From contig CBDBIG010000002.1 in assembly GCA_965205845.1 (NCBI GenBank), positions 124,001 through 188,000 of the forward strand: DNA of 64,000 nucleotides, written 5' to 3'. The notes beneath the pieces were generated by a model. It had not been told where the DNA came from, made no database searches, and saw only the letters and a list, made by a program, of their open reading frames with translations. Each line of letters opens with the position of its first letter. Position 1 is the first letter of the stretch. Shown here one piece after another: positions 1 to 9,508 of the stretch. The stretch comes from CBDBIG01 sp965205845 [NCBI: bacterium] (GTDB lineage Bacteria > SAR324). A program made the position numbers and the translations under genes.

Positions 1-2043
1 CAGGATATTCCCCCACGGCTTGCTGTCGTTGAGCACGCGGTTGGTGCGCGAGAAGGCTTGAATCAACCCATGATATTTGAGATTTTTATCCATATAGAGG
101 GTGTTAAGGTATTTGGAATCAAAACCGGTGAGCAGCATGTCGACCACGATAACGATGTCGATCTTCTGGCTGCGGGGCTGATCGCTGTTGGGATATTGCT
201 GCTCCTTGATACGCTTTTGCACATCTTGATAATAAAGATCGAAATAATTGATGCTGTGATTGGTGCCGTATTGAGCGTTGTAGTCGGTGATGATGGCCGT
301 TAGAGCGGCTTTCTTTTTCTCAGGGGCTTGGGCGTTGTCGGCCTTTTCTTGTGGCAAGCCTTCTTGTAGCTGCTGTACGTCTTTATTTTCTGCCTGCTTG
401 CCTTTAGCAGGCGGCGAGAAAATGCAAGCCACGTTTAAGGGCAGGAAGGAACCATTCTCCAATTTGCGCTGCACCTGTATCTTCTTGAACAGGCGGTGGA
501 ATTCAATGGCGTCGTTAATAGATGCACTGGCCAGCATCGCGTTGAACTTGCGTTTGGCGGTGGCCGCGTCGTGCTTATCCAAGATCGCGTTGACGACGGC
601 TTCCTGCTCCGGCCTTTCGCCCGCCTTGGGCTTGTTGTTGCCTTCGGACCTGAAATAGTCGATATGAAAGCCCAGCACATTGCGGTCTTCAATGGCGTGG
701 GTGATGGTGTAGGCGTGAAGCTCTTTTTGAAAGATGTCTTCTGTGGTCTTTAGTGAGGCCTCGTTCCCGTCGATTTTCTGATAACTGGCGTTGTCCTCGA
801 AGATGGGTGTGCCGGTAAAGCCGAACAGCTGGGCCTTGGGAAAGAACGCTTTGATGGCTTGGTGGTTTTCGCCAAACTGGGACCGGTGACATTCGTCGAA
901 GATGAACACGATGCGCTTGTCACACAATGGATCAAGTCGTTTCTTATATTGTTTCTTTTTGCTGCCGTCGAGGGCTAAGCCCAGTTTTTGGATGGTGGTG
1001 ACGATCACTTTGTCAGCATAGTCAGTTGACAGTAATCGCCGCACAAGATTTTTAGTGTTGGTATTTTCTTCTACGCAACCTTTCTGAAATCGGTTGAATT
1101 CATCCCGGGTCTGCCGATCGAGGTCTTTGCGGTCCACCACAAACAGGCATTTGTCGACGTCCGAGTTGTCCTTAAGTAGAGTGGCGGCTTTGAAGGACGT
1201 CAGCGTCTTGCCACTGCCGGTGGTATGCCAGATATACCCATTGCCCCGGTTTTGATGAATGCAATCTACAATCGCCTGGACCGCATAGATTTGGTAGGGG
1301 CGCATCATCATCAGCTTTTCCTCACTAGCGACCAACACCATGTAGCGGCTAACCATTTCCCCAAGAGTACATTTGGCAAGAAATTGCTCGCTAAAATCGT
1401 CTAGGTGGCTAACCTTGCAGTTGTCTTTGGTGGCAAACCGGTACACGGGTAAAAAACGTTCCTCGGCATCGAAGTTGAAATGCTTGTTTGGGTTATTGGC
1501 AAAATACCAAGTGTTGGCATAATTACTGACGACAAAAAGTTGGATGAAGCACATCAGGGTGTTGGTGTAGCCATTACCAGGGTCTTTTGTGTATTCGACG
1601 ATTTGCTTCATGGCGCGGCGCGGGCTAACATCCAGTGCTTTGAGCTCGATCTGCACCACCGGCACACCATTGATGAGCAAGATCACATCATAGCGCTGGT
1701 GACTGCTTTGGGTGTCCATGCGCAACTGGTTTACCACCTCGAAGTGGTTCTTACACCAATCTTTGACATTCACTAGGCTGTAATGCAACGGCGTGCCATC
1801 GTCGCGCTCAAAACTGTGGCGCTGGCGCAGGGTGTTCGCGGCTTTGAACACATCATGAGCGATGATTTTATCCATGAGGCGATCAAATTCACCATCAGTC
1901 AACTTTACCTTGTTGAGATCTTCGAATTTCTGTCGGAAGTTTTTCTTAAGGGTGGCGTGGGTTTTGATATCCTGGCGATAAGTGTATTTAAGATCGCTAA
2001 GTTTTTTGATCAGTTTTTGCTCAATTTCGTTTTCTGTTGTCAT
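1..2043 (-). CDS. hsdR: Type I restriction enzyme R subunit HsdR (N-terminal part, runs off the left edge)
   Basis: ATP-dependent translocase/endonuclease subunit of a type I restriction-modification complex. The frame is open from ATG at 2043 to base 1 (about 681 codons), so the gene continues outside the window. N-terminal PD-(D/E)xK nuclease: Asp119, then QIELK at about 131-135. Superfamily 2 helicase motor: Walker A GSGKT at about 276-280 and a DECH Walker B at 383-386, followed by an FTGTP segment. No hsdM or hsdS lies upstream within the window, so partners must be to the left or elsewhere. Start chosen as the first ATG after upstream stops; the protein begins MTTENEIEQKL. Family identity is firm; whether it works cannot be judged from a partial gene. 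Confidence 0.93.
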   Translation of the reverse strand, partial: MTTENEIEQKLIKKLSDLKYTYRQDIKTHATLKKNFRQKFEDLNKVKLTDGEFDRLMDKIIAHDVFKAANTLRQRHSFERDDGTPLHYSLVNVKDWCKNHFEVVNQLRMDTQSSHQRYDVILLINGVPVVQIELKALDVSPRRAMKQIVEYTKDPGNGYTNTLMCFIQLFVVSNYANTWYFANNPNKHFNFDAEERFLPVYRFATKDNCKVSHLDDFSEQFLAKCTLGEMVSRYMVLVASEEKLMMMRPYQIYAVQAIVDCIHQNRGNGYIWHTTGSGKTLTSFKAATLLKDNSDVDKCLFVVDRKDLDRQTRDEFNRFQKGCVEENTNTKNLVRRLLSTDYADKVIVTTIQKLGLALDGSKKKQYKKRLDPLCDKRIVFIFDECHRSQFGENHQAIKAFFPKAQLFGFTGTPIFEDNASYQKIDGNEASLKTTEDIFQKELHAYTITHAIEDRNVLGFHIDYFRSEGNNKPKAGERPEQEAVVNAILDKHDAATAKRKFNAMLASASINDAIEFHRLFKKIQVQRKLENGSFLPLNVACIFSPPAKGKQAENKDVQQLQEGLPQEKADNAQAPEKKKAALTAIITDYNAQYGTNHSINYFDLYYQDVQKRIKEQQYPNSDQPRSQKIDIVIVVDMLLTGFDSKYLNTLYMDKNLKYHGLIQAFSRTNRVLNDSKPWGNIL

Positions 2044-3243
2044 TTATACCCACGTCCCCCAGCTAGTTGGTAATTTTCATGTGAAATCACCCTGAAATTA
2101 TCAGTCACAGGATCTCTGAATTTTTTGCCTATTTTCCGGCAGGGTTACACGAAAAATTGGAAGATAGCTTCTGTAAGGTCGTCATATCTGGCGTAATATT
2201 TATGATGAGTGACGTATTTACGCATCATGTTCCACGGCGTGCCCCATTTTACCCTTGAATTGGTCAACGCACCACCGTTTCAAGAAAAGCCGTTTCAAAA
2301 TTTAGGGTGCAATAAATTACTCCAAACGCTTGTCCGTCACAACAAAACCGCGACTTTGCCGGAACGCAGCCCAACGGGGTTTGGCGGTGGCTGGTTCCAA
2401 CTCAAACGAGCGCATGACGAAAGTGCAAGGGAGGCAAGGCGTGGCCCAATCCGATCCCGCGCGGATAAGAAATCACCGTGAACTAAACGCCTCACCAGCA
2501 CTCCGGGCGGTGGCGCAAACCGCCGCCACATCCCCGGATTTCAGGCTGAATCGGTTGCGTCCGATAATCCCGAAATTGCCTTGAAACGCCCGTCGCGTTC
2601 ACCACAATCCGCCCTCAAAATCTCAATAATAGGGTTGTGCCAGCAATCACCGCATCATATCAGATATGATCGGGTTAGAATAATAGGACTTGTGCCGAGG
2701 TTTTACAATCGATTAGGAAGTATTTGAGCTCGTTATCATAGGAAAACCCCTAACATTTTGTCGTCTGCATAACCCTTAAACTTTCTGCTTAGCATGGATT
2801 TGGGTGGCCGTATTCGAAGCCAGATCTAGCGACACCATTTACCAAAAATGACTTGGATCTGCCATGGCGTTCTCCAAAAAGATTTGTTCCATTTTGGTTA
2901 TGGGTTCGATCGACCCAAATGCATGTGCTTTGCTGTAGGATGCTACTTTGACAACGGATGCAAGACCCACGGGGGCAGAGCAATACAGCCCTGAATTTAA
3001 ACAAAAAGGCTTGCTCCTTAGAGTTGGGAGTGTGAGAGCGAAACTTTTGGGTCAGCCTTGGTATTAGGTTGTTTAGAGGGTGTTCTGCCTTGGCAACTAA
3101 AAAATTACGACAACAGGCTTTACCTCGTTGTTGCAATATGGGTACGTTGAGGTCTAATGATTAACCATCGTTTGCCTGTCGTGCTCCCCAATGCACCAAG
3201 GCATTTTTTAAAAATTGGCGGCTGAGAGAATGGAAAAATAGCG
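2044..3243. other. 1.2-kb stretch without a recognisable gene
   Basis: Between the hsdR start and atpC. The longest minus-strand frame (2789-3136, 115 codons) has no recognisable motif and an atypical composition. I find no atpD or other ATP synthase gene here, although atpD normally precedes atpC. It may hold degraded DNA plus the promoters of hsdR (leftward) and atpC (rightward). Confidence 0.5.
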
Positions 3244-3657
3244 ATGCAAGCATTAAGACTGGAAATCTATACCAAGCAAAACGTGCTTCTTCAAACCCAA
3301 AGCCCTTGGGTAACCGTGCCAGGAAGCCAAGGTGAGTTGGGTATTTTGCCCGACCATGCCCCTTTGGTTACCACGCTAAAGAGTGGGGTAGTACGCTATA
3401 AGGCAGATGACAGCACAGAGCAGCAAGCGGTGGTGCATCACGGGTATGCCCAAGTGCGCGACAACATCGTTACGGTGCTGGTTGAGGTGGGCGAAAAATC
3501 TGAAGCGATTGATCGTGAACGCGCGCGCGCAGCCAGCCAACGTGCGGTCGAAAAGCTAAAAACGCTTGCACGAAAGAAGCAGTTGAACCAAAACGAAATG
3601 AAAAAGTGGGAATCCAAACTCGTCCGTTCGTTACAACGGATGAGTGCCAGTGCCTGA
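3244..3657 (+). CDS. atpC: F1Fo ATP synthase epsilon subunit
   Basis: Central-stalk subunit of F1; couples rotation and inhibits ATPase activity. 137 aa, normal length. The N-terminal beta-sandwich carries the family segments GSQGELGILPDHAPLVT (about 28-44) and LKSGVVRY; the C-terminal helical hairpin (about 87-137) is complete. The start is an ATG at the beginning of the conserved beta domain. Unusually it stands alone: no atpD or other atp gene is nearby, and an acyl-CoA ligase follows on the same strand. The last 70 bases including the TGA stop are part of an 83-bp unit repeated three times, so the 3' end of the gene is present two further times downstream. Confidence 0.93.
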   Translation: MQALRLEIYTKQNVLLQTQSPWVTVPGSQGELGILPDHAPLVTTLKSGVVRYKADDSTEQQAVVHHGYAQVRDNIVTVLVEVGEKSEAIDRERARAASQRAVEKLKTLARKKQLNQNEMKKWESKLVRSLQRMSASA

Positions 3658-3836
3658 GGGTCACTGCTATCCAAAACGAAATGAAAAAGTGGGAATCCAA
3701 ACTCGTCCGTTCGTTACAACGGATGAGTGCCAGTGCCTGAGGGTCACTGCTATCCAAAACGAAATGAAAAAGTGGGAATCCAAACTCGTCCGTTCGTTAC
3801 AACGGATGAGTGCCAGTGCCTGAGGGTCACTGCTAT
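3588..3836. repeat. Tandem repeat, 83 bp x 3, duplicating the atpC 3' end
   Basis: Identical units start at 3588, 3671 and 3754. Each contains the last 67 coding bases of atpC, its stop codon and 13 bases of downstream DNA. CCAAAA occurs at the start of the first unit and again directly after the third (3837-3842), so the array lies between 6-bp direct repeats, the signature expected of a microhomology-primed tandem duplication. The coding frame of atpC is not affected. Confidence 0.97.
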
Positions 3837-3869
3837 CCAAAAAAGTAAACAGTGAAGGGTGAGGAGGAT

Positions 3870-5492
3870 ATGCGAGGATTAATGATGGACTACCCTTTGA
3901 CGGTAGTGCAGATGTTACAACGCAGTATGCAGTTGTTTCCCAAGAAGGAAATTGTGAGCGTGGATTTTGGTGGCAAACGTTTTCGTTACAATTATGAGCA
4001 ATTATATGACCGCGTGTTACGCTTGATGGATGCTTTGCGCCGTTTGGGTGTAAAGCGTGGCGACCGTGTGGCTACTTTTGCATGGAACGACCATCGCCAT
4101 TTAGAACTGTATTTTGCGGTGCCCTGCATGGGTGCGGTATTACACACCTTGAACGTGCGTTTGTTTCCCGAACAGTTGGAGTATATTGTCAACCATGCCG
4201 AAGATAAGGTGGTTTTTTACGATGCCTCCTTGGCACAAACCCTTGAACCCCTTGCACCCAAATTTAAGTGCGTGGATGAATGGGTCGAGATGGCAAGCAT
4301 CGACCATCCCTGTGCCATTTCGTCGCTTAAGCCATCCAACTACGAAGCCTTGTTGGGCGAGGCCATGCCTCAAGATGCGTTTCCCAATCTGGATGAAAAC
4401 GATGCGTGCGGCCTTTGTTACACCTCTGGCACGACGGGTTTGCCCAAAGGGGCGCTCTACAGTCACCGCGCCATGTTTTTACACACCCTATGCCTGCTTG
4501 CGCCCGACGCCCTAGGGCTAAGCGAAAAGCATTGCATGCTACCCGTAGTCCCACTGTTTCACGCCAACGCATGGGGTGCACCCTTTGCTGCCGCAATGGC
4601 AGGACCAAACCTCATTATGGCGGGCAGAGATATCTCTCCAAATGGCCTTGTTCCCCTGATAGAAGAGGAAGAGGTAGATATTGCCATGGGCGTGCCCACC
4701 ATTTGGTCGGGCATTTTAGAACATTGGCGCCAACATAACATGAAGCCTAGCACCCTAAAGCAGGTTGTTATTGGTGGTGCCCCCGTTCCACGCCAGATGA
4801 TTGTTGACTTCGAGGAAGAAATGGGCGTTGAAGTTGTGCAAGCATGGGGCATGACCGAGTTGACTCCTGTGGGTTCTTTTTCCCGCCTCACCAAAGAAAT
4901 GCAAGCCTGGTCTAAACCTGCACAATATGACGTACGTGCCACCATTGGGCGGGCTGTTTCAACCGTGGAATTGAAAATTGTGGATGAGGATGGGCACGAC
5001 CTGCCATGGGACAATAAAAGTATGGGGGAATTGCTGGTACGCGGCCCAAGCGTTGCCAAAAATTATTACAAAAACGAGAGCGAGGCTGACCGCTTTACCT
5101 CAGACGGGTGGTTTTTGACGGGGGATATGGCCGTAATGGACCACCGTGGCACTATCAGCATTAAAGACCGCAGCAAAGACTTGATCAAAAGCGGGGGGGA
5201 ATGGATTTCAAGCGTAGACATGGAAAATGCCATCATGTCCAACCCCCGTATCCTAGAAGCATCGGTGGTTGCCCGGGCGGACGCGCGATGGGGGGAAAGA
5301 CCTGTTGCATTCGTGGTAGTGCGCCAAGAGCCAGACCTGCACATGGGCGCAACAGAGATCATCAGCGCACTCTCCCAACATTTTGCCAAATGGCAACTTC
5401 CTGCCCACGAAGATGTGCATTTTGTCGAGAAAATTCCACGCACCAGCGTAGGCAAATTTGACAAAAAAGTCTTACGCACACAGCTTGGTTAG
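3870..5492 (+). CDS. Medium/long-chain acyl-CoA ligase (AMP-binding, AlkK/FadD type)
   Basis: Activates a carboxylic acid to acyl-CoA via an acyl-adenylate, cytoplasmic or membrane-associated. About 540 aa, typical length. Adenylation P-loop YTSGTTGLPKG near residue 184; GWFLTGDMAVMD in the C-terminal part; the hinge motif RSKDLIKSGGEWIS; and the acylation lysine region PRTSVGKFDKK near the end. The frame opens at GTG 3852, but family members begin close to MRGLMMD, so ATG 3870 or ATG 3882 is preferred; GAGGAGG lies at 3861-3867. It follows the atpC repeat array on the same strand and is convergent with the RCC1 gene. The exact substrate cannot be read from sequence. Confidence 0.9.
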   Translation: MRGLMMDYPLTVVQMLQRSMQLFPKKEIVSVDFGGKRFRYNYEQLYDRVLRLMDALRRLGVKRGDRVATFAWNDHRHLELYFAVPCMGAVLHTLNVRLFPEQLEYIVNHAEDKVVFYDASLAQTLEPLAPKFKCVDEWVEMASIDHPCAISSLKPSNYEALLGEAMPQDAFPNLDENDACGLCYTSGTTGLPKGALYSHRAMFLHTLCLLAPDALGLSEKHCMLPVVPLFHANAWGAPFAAAMAGPNLIMAGRDISPNGLVPLIEEEEVDIAMGVPTIWSGILEHWRQHNMKPSTLKQVVIGGAPVPRQMIVDFEEEMGVEVVQAWGMTELTPVGSFSRLTKEMQAWSKPAQYDVRATIGRAVSTVELKIVDEDGHDLPWDNKSMGELLVRGPSVAKNYYKNESEADRFTSDGWFLTGDMAVMDHRGTISIKDRSKDLIKSGGEWISSVDMENAIMSNPRILEASVVARADARWGERPVAFVVVRQEPDLHMGATEIISALSQHFAKWQLPAHEDVHFVEKIPRTSVGKFDKKVLRTQLG

Positions 5493-5623
5493 AATCCGAT
5501 CTCTGTGAGCAGTGATGCGGCTTTTTGCAAAAATTGCCTCCCATCTCTGTTTGCCCTCGCTTGGCATGGGATGTGTGGCGCACGTCTTGGATAATAGGCA
5601 GCAAAGCTCGCTGCAAAGCAGTG

Positions 5624-6140
5624 CCCCTTTGCCTATTCAGGCACGCCAGGGAACTCTAAAAAGGGGGCATTTGCTGGGGTCTCTGTGGGGTGGTTACCGC
5701 GGTTGAGCCCCCCCTATAAACAAAGCCTCCGACCCGCACCCCTTTGCCCATTCAGGCACGCCAGGGAACTCTAAAAAGGGGGCATTTGCTGGGGTTTCTG
5801 CGGGGTGGTTACCGCGGTTGAGCCCCCCCTGTAAACAAAGCCTCCGACCCGCACCCCTTTGCCTATTCAGGCACGCCAGGGAACTCTAAAAAGGGGGCAT
5901 TTGCTGGGGTTTCTGCGGGGTGGTTACCGCGGTTGAGCCCCCCCTGTAAACAAAGCCTTGGCCCGCACCCCTTTGCCTATTCAGGCACGCCAGGGAACTC
6001 TAAAAAGGGGGCATTTGCTGGGGTCTCTGTGGGGTAGTTACCGCGGTTGAGCCCCCCCTATAAACAAAGCCTCCGACCCGCACCCCTTTGCCTATTCAGG
6101 CACGCCAGGGAACTCTAAAAAGGGGGCATTTGCTAGGGTT
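5624..6140. repeat. Tandem repeat, 115 bp, five copies, duplicating the RCC1-gene 3' end
   Basis: Equivalent positions occur at 5628, 5743, 5858, 5972 and 6087 (spacings 115, 115, 114, 115). The unit contains the last roughly 50 coding bases and stop of the minus-strand RCC1 gene plus its downstream region. The fifth, rightmost copy is the native gene end. Copies differ by a few substitutions and one small deletion (CTCCGA versus TGG), so the array is old enough to have diverged and is unlikely to be a simple assembly loop. It fills the convergent intergenic region after the acyl-CoA ligase; no gene lies in 5493-6091. Confidence 0.95.
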
Positions 6141-7435
6141 TCTGTGGGGTCATTGCCGTAAATGTCGTCGCCGTTACCAAAGCCCAGTTCAGCCTCGGTT
6201 AAGGCACCAGCGATTCCAATACCCAAGTTGGACGCAATGCCGCTATTACTGCCCACACATTTAAGACCGCCTACGTAGTTAAAGCACATTCCATTCCCAT
6301 CGCCGTGTAGATGAACAACACGCGCATTGGAAAACACCCTCGTTGGACGAAAAATGCGGCCCGTATGACCCAGCTGGTAAATGTCACCAGGGTTGTCGTT
6401 GGAACCCCAGCAATACACCTCAAGCTGCGCGTTGATGATGCAAGTTCTGGCTTTAGGCGTAATAACCCCCAAAACCCTACCCAACGAGCCAGATCCTGCA
6501 GGAGGCAATACTTTTACGGGTAGCGATGCTCGTACGTGGCTGCCATCGCCCACTTCGCCACTCGCGTTTCCCCCCCAACAATACATCGTGGTTGATTCAC
6601 CAAGCACGGCGCAAGTGTGCTTCTGGCTGGCAGATGCTGTGCGGACATCGTTTAAAAAGCCCGTTCCGCTGGGGGTCAACACCCTGCCTGGTGCCACCGT
6701 AGGAGGAATATCCATATTATCTCGACCCAAATAAGAGCCTATATTGTTAAAACCATGGCTCCAGGTCACTAAGGTCGTATCTCGCATTAACACCACCCAG
6801 CCACTGATAAGAAACACAGCACCCCTTAAACGGCCCGATGCGCCATCTGCCGCCTCAACAGCCAAAGGTGTTGAGGAGGGATTCGTTCTGTTAACGCCAA
6901 GGCGATAGTTACTTCCACTACTGCCCCAGCAGGCGACCTCGCCTTGGTCACCAAACACGGCACAAAAGATGCCATTCCCCGCTGCAATGGAACTCACCTT
7001 ATTGAGGGTGGTCCCCCGACCCCCGACCCCCACCACAGGTTCGGGAACGGATGTATATCCATTCAAGAGCCTACCACGCCCCAATACATGACTCGCGTTT
7101 TGTCTCCCACCCCCCCAGCATTGGAGCGCACCGTTGGTTAGGCGCGCACAAAGCGCGTCTCTCGATGCTGCCATTTGAACAATGTCTGCCGTGTTGAAAT
7201 CTTGCAAGGTCACACGCTCTGGGCTGGTGGGATAGGGGGCATTTGAAAATGCCGGTGCTGGAAGCCCAGCATATTTTCCCCAACAATACAACGGACCATG
7301 GCTCCATTTCACACACCTGCCACTATCTGGATGGATCGTCACGAACTCGATGAATAATTTTTCGCGTCTATCTCGGCCTGGCGTAAAGCAGCTGGCCACA
7401 AGGAATAAGAGGGTCAATTTGAGGGCAAGGCGCAT
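6092..7435 (-). CDS. RCC1-repeat lipoprotein
   Basis: Predicted exported lipoprotein, 447 aa. The N terminus is a lipid-type signal peptide: a charged MRLALK start, a hydrophobic core, and the lipobox V-A-S-C with Cys at 16. The rest is a beta-propeller built from RCC1-type repeats, recognisable by recurring W-x-x-G blades (for example YCWGKYAG, LQCWGGG, VACWGSSG, MYCWGGNASGEVGDG, VYCWGSNDN, LKCVGSNSG). Such surface propellers usually mediate protein-protein contacts, but no ligand can be inferred. Convergent with the acyl-CoA ligase; its 3' end is amplified in the adjacent 115-bp array. Confidence 0.85.
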   Translation of the reverse strand: MRLALKLTLLFLVASCFTPGRDRREKLFIEFVTIHPDSGRCVKWSHGPLYCWGKYAGLPAPAFSNAPYPTSPERVTLQDFNTADIVQMAASRDALCARLTNGALQCWGGGRQNASHVLGRGRLLNGYTSVPEPVVGVGGRGTTLNKVSSIAAGNGIFCAVFGDQGEVACWGSSGSNYRLGVNRTNPSSTPLAVEAADGASGRLRGAVFLISGWVVLMRDTTLVTWSHGFNNIGSYLGRDNMDIPPTVAPGRVLTPSGTGFLNDVRTASASQKHTCAVLGESTTMYCWGGNASGEVGDGSHVRASLPVKVLPPAGSGSLGRVLGVITPKARTCIINAQLEVYCWGSNDNPGDIYQLGHTGRIFRPTRVFSNARVVHLHGDGNGMCFNYVGGLKCVGSNSGIASNLGIGIAGALTEAELGFGNGDDIYGNDPTETLANAPFLEFPGVPE

Positions 7436-7800
7436 GGTATTTCAAAAAACCTTTCTTGTGAAAAAAACAACCAGGCGTACACGCAGGACATCTGCACGCA
7501 GCGCCACTTTTCGCTACAAAACACAACCAAAAATGGGCCTGTTGTCTCGTGTTCTTTTGGTACCCTTGCTTTGCAATTCCATGTAGTAGCGCAATGGGGC
7601 AAACTGACACAGCCATAACTCTATGGACATGGCTTCCAAAAATCTGTTAACAATGGGCGTGATGGGCATAGTATCAGCACGAAACCCTTGCCAACGCCAT
7701 GGAATTTGCATCCCTAAACACCCTACCCAAAGGGAAACCCCAGCTTGACATCCGTGATGGCAGGCATTCCGCAAAACAAGGCTCTCACAGGTTATAAGCA
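7436..7800. other. Intergenic region, no gene seen
   Basis: 365 bases between the divergent RCC1 gene and the SDR gene. It should contain the promoters of both. No conserved protein or RNA was recognised. Confidence 0.5.
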
Positions 7801-8565
7801 ATGGATACCGCATATTTAACTCGCTGGCAAGGCAAGGTAGCTTTGGTTACGGGTGCTTCTGCTGGCATTGGCGAAGCCTGTGCTTTAGCACTGGCCAAAG
7901 CGGGCTTAAAGGTGGCCTTGACTGCACGACGCAAAGAAAAGTTGGACGCCTTGGTAAAAACCATTGTGCAACAAGGGGGTGAAGCATTGGCTTTGCCCAC
8001 CGATTTAAGCCAGCCCACTGCCATTAAAGGCTTGTTTTCCTCCTTGTACACGGCTTGGGGTCCTTTGGATGTGCTGGTGAACAACGCAGGCTTAGGTTGG
8101 ACTTCCCCCATGCAGGAATGTCCCGCCCCGAAAGTAGCCCAAATGATCGCGGTAAATGCCCAAGGTGCTGTGCTGTGCATGCAGTTGGCTGTTCAAGCTA
8201 TGGCAAAGCAAAGCGAGGCGGTGGTGGTTAATATTTCCTCATTGGCAGGGCATCGAGTGTTACAAAATAACCACACCTTATACGCTGCAACCAAGCATTT
8301 TTTACGCGCTGCGGGTGAAGGCTTGCGTGCCGAGTTGGCCGCCGCGGGCAAGCCGATTAAAATTTGTGCTGTTTCACCTGGGCGGGTATCCACCGAATTT
8401 CACGATGTGGCCAGCCCCAGTGGCAAAGGCTCAGCAACAAAAGGAGCCTTTGGTGGATCGCTTAACGCACAAGATATCGCCCAAACCGTACTCTTCATGC
8501 TAAGCGTGCCTGCCCATGTGCATATCAACGATGTTCTTATTCGCCCTCAAGGGCAGGTACCATAG
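7801..8565 (+). CDS. Short-chain dehydrogenase/reductase (SDR)
   Basis: NAD(P)-dependent oxidoreductase of the classical SDR family, 254 aa, Rossmann fold. Cofactor motif TGASAGIG at about 17-24; NNAG near residue 96; catalytic Ser in NISSLAG (about 146-147) and the YAATK motif with Tyr161 and Lys165. An Arg-rich stretch after beta2 (TARRKEK) favours NADP(H), which is an inference. No neighbour specifies the substrate. Start at ATG 7801, 16 residues before the glycine motif as is usual. Confidence 0.88.
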   Translation: MDTAYLTRWQGKVALVTGASAGIGEACALALAKAGLKVALTARRKEKLDALVKTIVQQGGEALALPTDLSQPTAIKGLFSSLYTAWGPLDVLVNNAGLGWTSPMQECPAPKVAQMIAVNAQGAVLCMQLAVQAMAKQSEAVVVNISSLAGHRVLQNNHTLYAATKHFLRAAGEGLRAELAAAGKPIKICAVSPGRVSTEFHDVASPSGKGSATKGAFGGSLNAQDIAQTVLFMLSVPAHVHINDVLIRPQGQVP

Positions 8566-8683
8566 ACACAAAAGCCTTTATTTTTGGGGATTATATACAA
8601 TACGATTGAAGGGGCTTGCATAAAAACACCTAGAAAAAACAAAATGGAGAGGTGGAGTGTATTGCCCTCAAGGAGTTGATCGG

Positions 8684-8931
8684 GTGGGTTCATTAGTAGC
8701 ATTTAACGAAGTTTTAAGTTTTACGCAGCAACCTTATATTGAAAAGCCTGAGGCAACACCCTTTGTTAAATGGGCTGGCGGTAAAAGACAATTAAGACCT
8801 GCATCTATCAAAATAGACACCTGACACGGCTCGATACATACTTGTGAACCATTTGTTGGGAGTGGGGCGGTATTCTTATCCTTTTTCAAATCGTATCGAA
8901 AGAGCGATTTTATCAGAGGAAAATTATAGAT
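8684..8931 (+). pseudogene. Remnant of a Dam-type (D12 class) adenine methyltransferase
   Basis: From GTG 8684 with a good ribosome site (AAGGAG at 8670-8675) the frame encodes PFVKWAGGKRQL, the SAM-binding motif of D12-class N6-adenine methyltransferases, then hits TGA at 8822. The same frame continues with CEPFVGSGAVF, the next conserved block of that family. Everything downstream, including the DPPY catalytic region, is missing: the frame ends at about 8930 and an unrelated gene starts at 8984. The 8566-8983 gap therefore holds a short N-terminal relic. Motif order and spacing make the identification good; the gene cannot be functional. Confidence 0.75.
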
Positions 8932-8983
8932 CGTATTGTATATAATTTCTTTATTTTTTTGATAAGAAAGCGCACCATTTGCC

Positions 8984-9499
8984 ATGCCCAACTCTCAAGC
9001 CCAACCTGGCAGTGCCCAATTTAAAGGGCAGGACCGTGCGCTTATTTTCAGCATTCTACAAACCTATCGCAGGCTGGCCGTGGTGGGGATGTCACCCAAG
9101 CCACAACGCCCAAGCTACTTTGCAGCCACGTATATGCGGAGCTATGGTTATGAGATTTTTCCAGTAAACCCCACCTGTAAAGAAGCCATGGGCTTGCCGT
9201 GCGTGGCTAGTTTGGCAGAACTAGCCCAACCTTTGGAGATTGTGGATATTTTTAGGCGCACGGAGGAAGTACCTGCCATTGTGGATGAAGCCATTGCGCT
9301 GGGGGCCAAGGTGATTTGGATGCAACTCGGTATCATTCACGAAGAGGCTGCCGAGCGTGCCAAAGCGGCGGGATTGCAGGTGGTGATGGACCGCTGCGTT
9401 AAAATAGAACACGCCCGTTTTGCGGGAGGGCTCAATTTTGTGGGGCTCGATACAGGGCGTATTTCTGCACGCAAATCTAAGTTTGTCTTAAAACACTAG
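8984..9499 (+). CDS. CoA-binding Rossmann protein (YccU-like)
   Basis: Small cytoplasmic protein of the CoA_binding_2 family, 171 aa including a 20-30 residue N-terminal extension. Visible motifs: LAVVGMSPKPQRPSYFAA (nucleotide/CoA-binding turn), YGYEIFPVNPTC, VDIFRRTEEVP, IWMQLGI and VVMDRCVKIEHARF at the end, all characteristic of the YccU group. The biochemical role of the family is not settled. Followed after 9 bases by a small uncharacterised gene, probably co-transcribed. Confidence 0.85.
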   Translation: MPNSQAQPGSAQFKGQDRALIFSILQTYRRLAVVGMSPKPQRPSYFAATYMRSYGYEIFPVNPTCKEAMGLPCVASLAELAQPLEIVDIFRRTEEVPAIVDEAIALGAKVIWMQLGIIHEEAAERAKAAGLQVVMDRCVKIEHARFAGGLNFVGLDTGRISARKSKFVLKH

Positions 9500-9508
9500 G
9501 CAACGCCC

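Noticed and set aside
2789-3136. 115-codon minus-strand gene upstream of atpC
   Set aside because: No recognisable motif or ribosome site and atypical composition.
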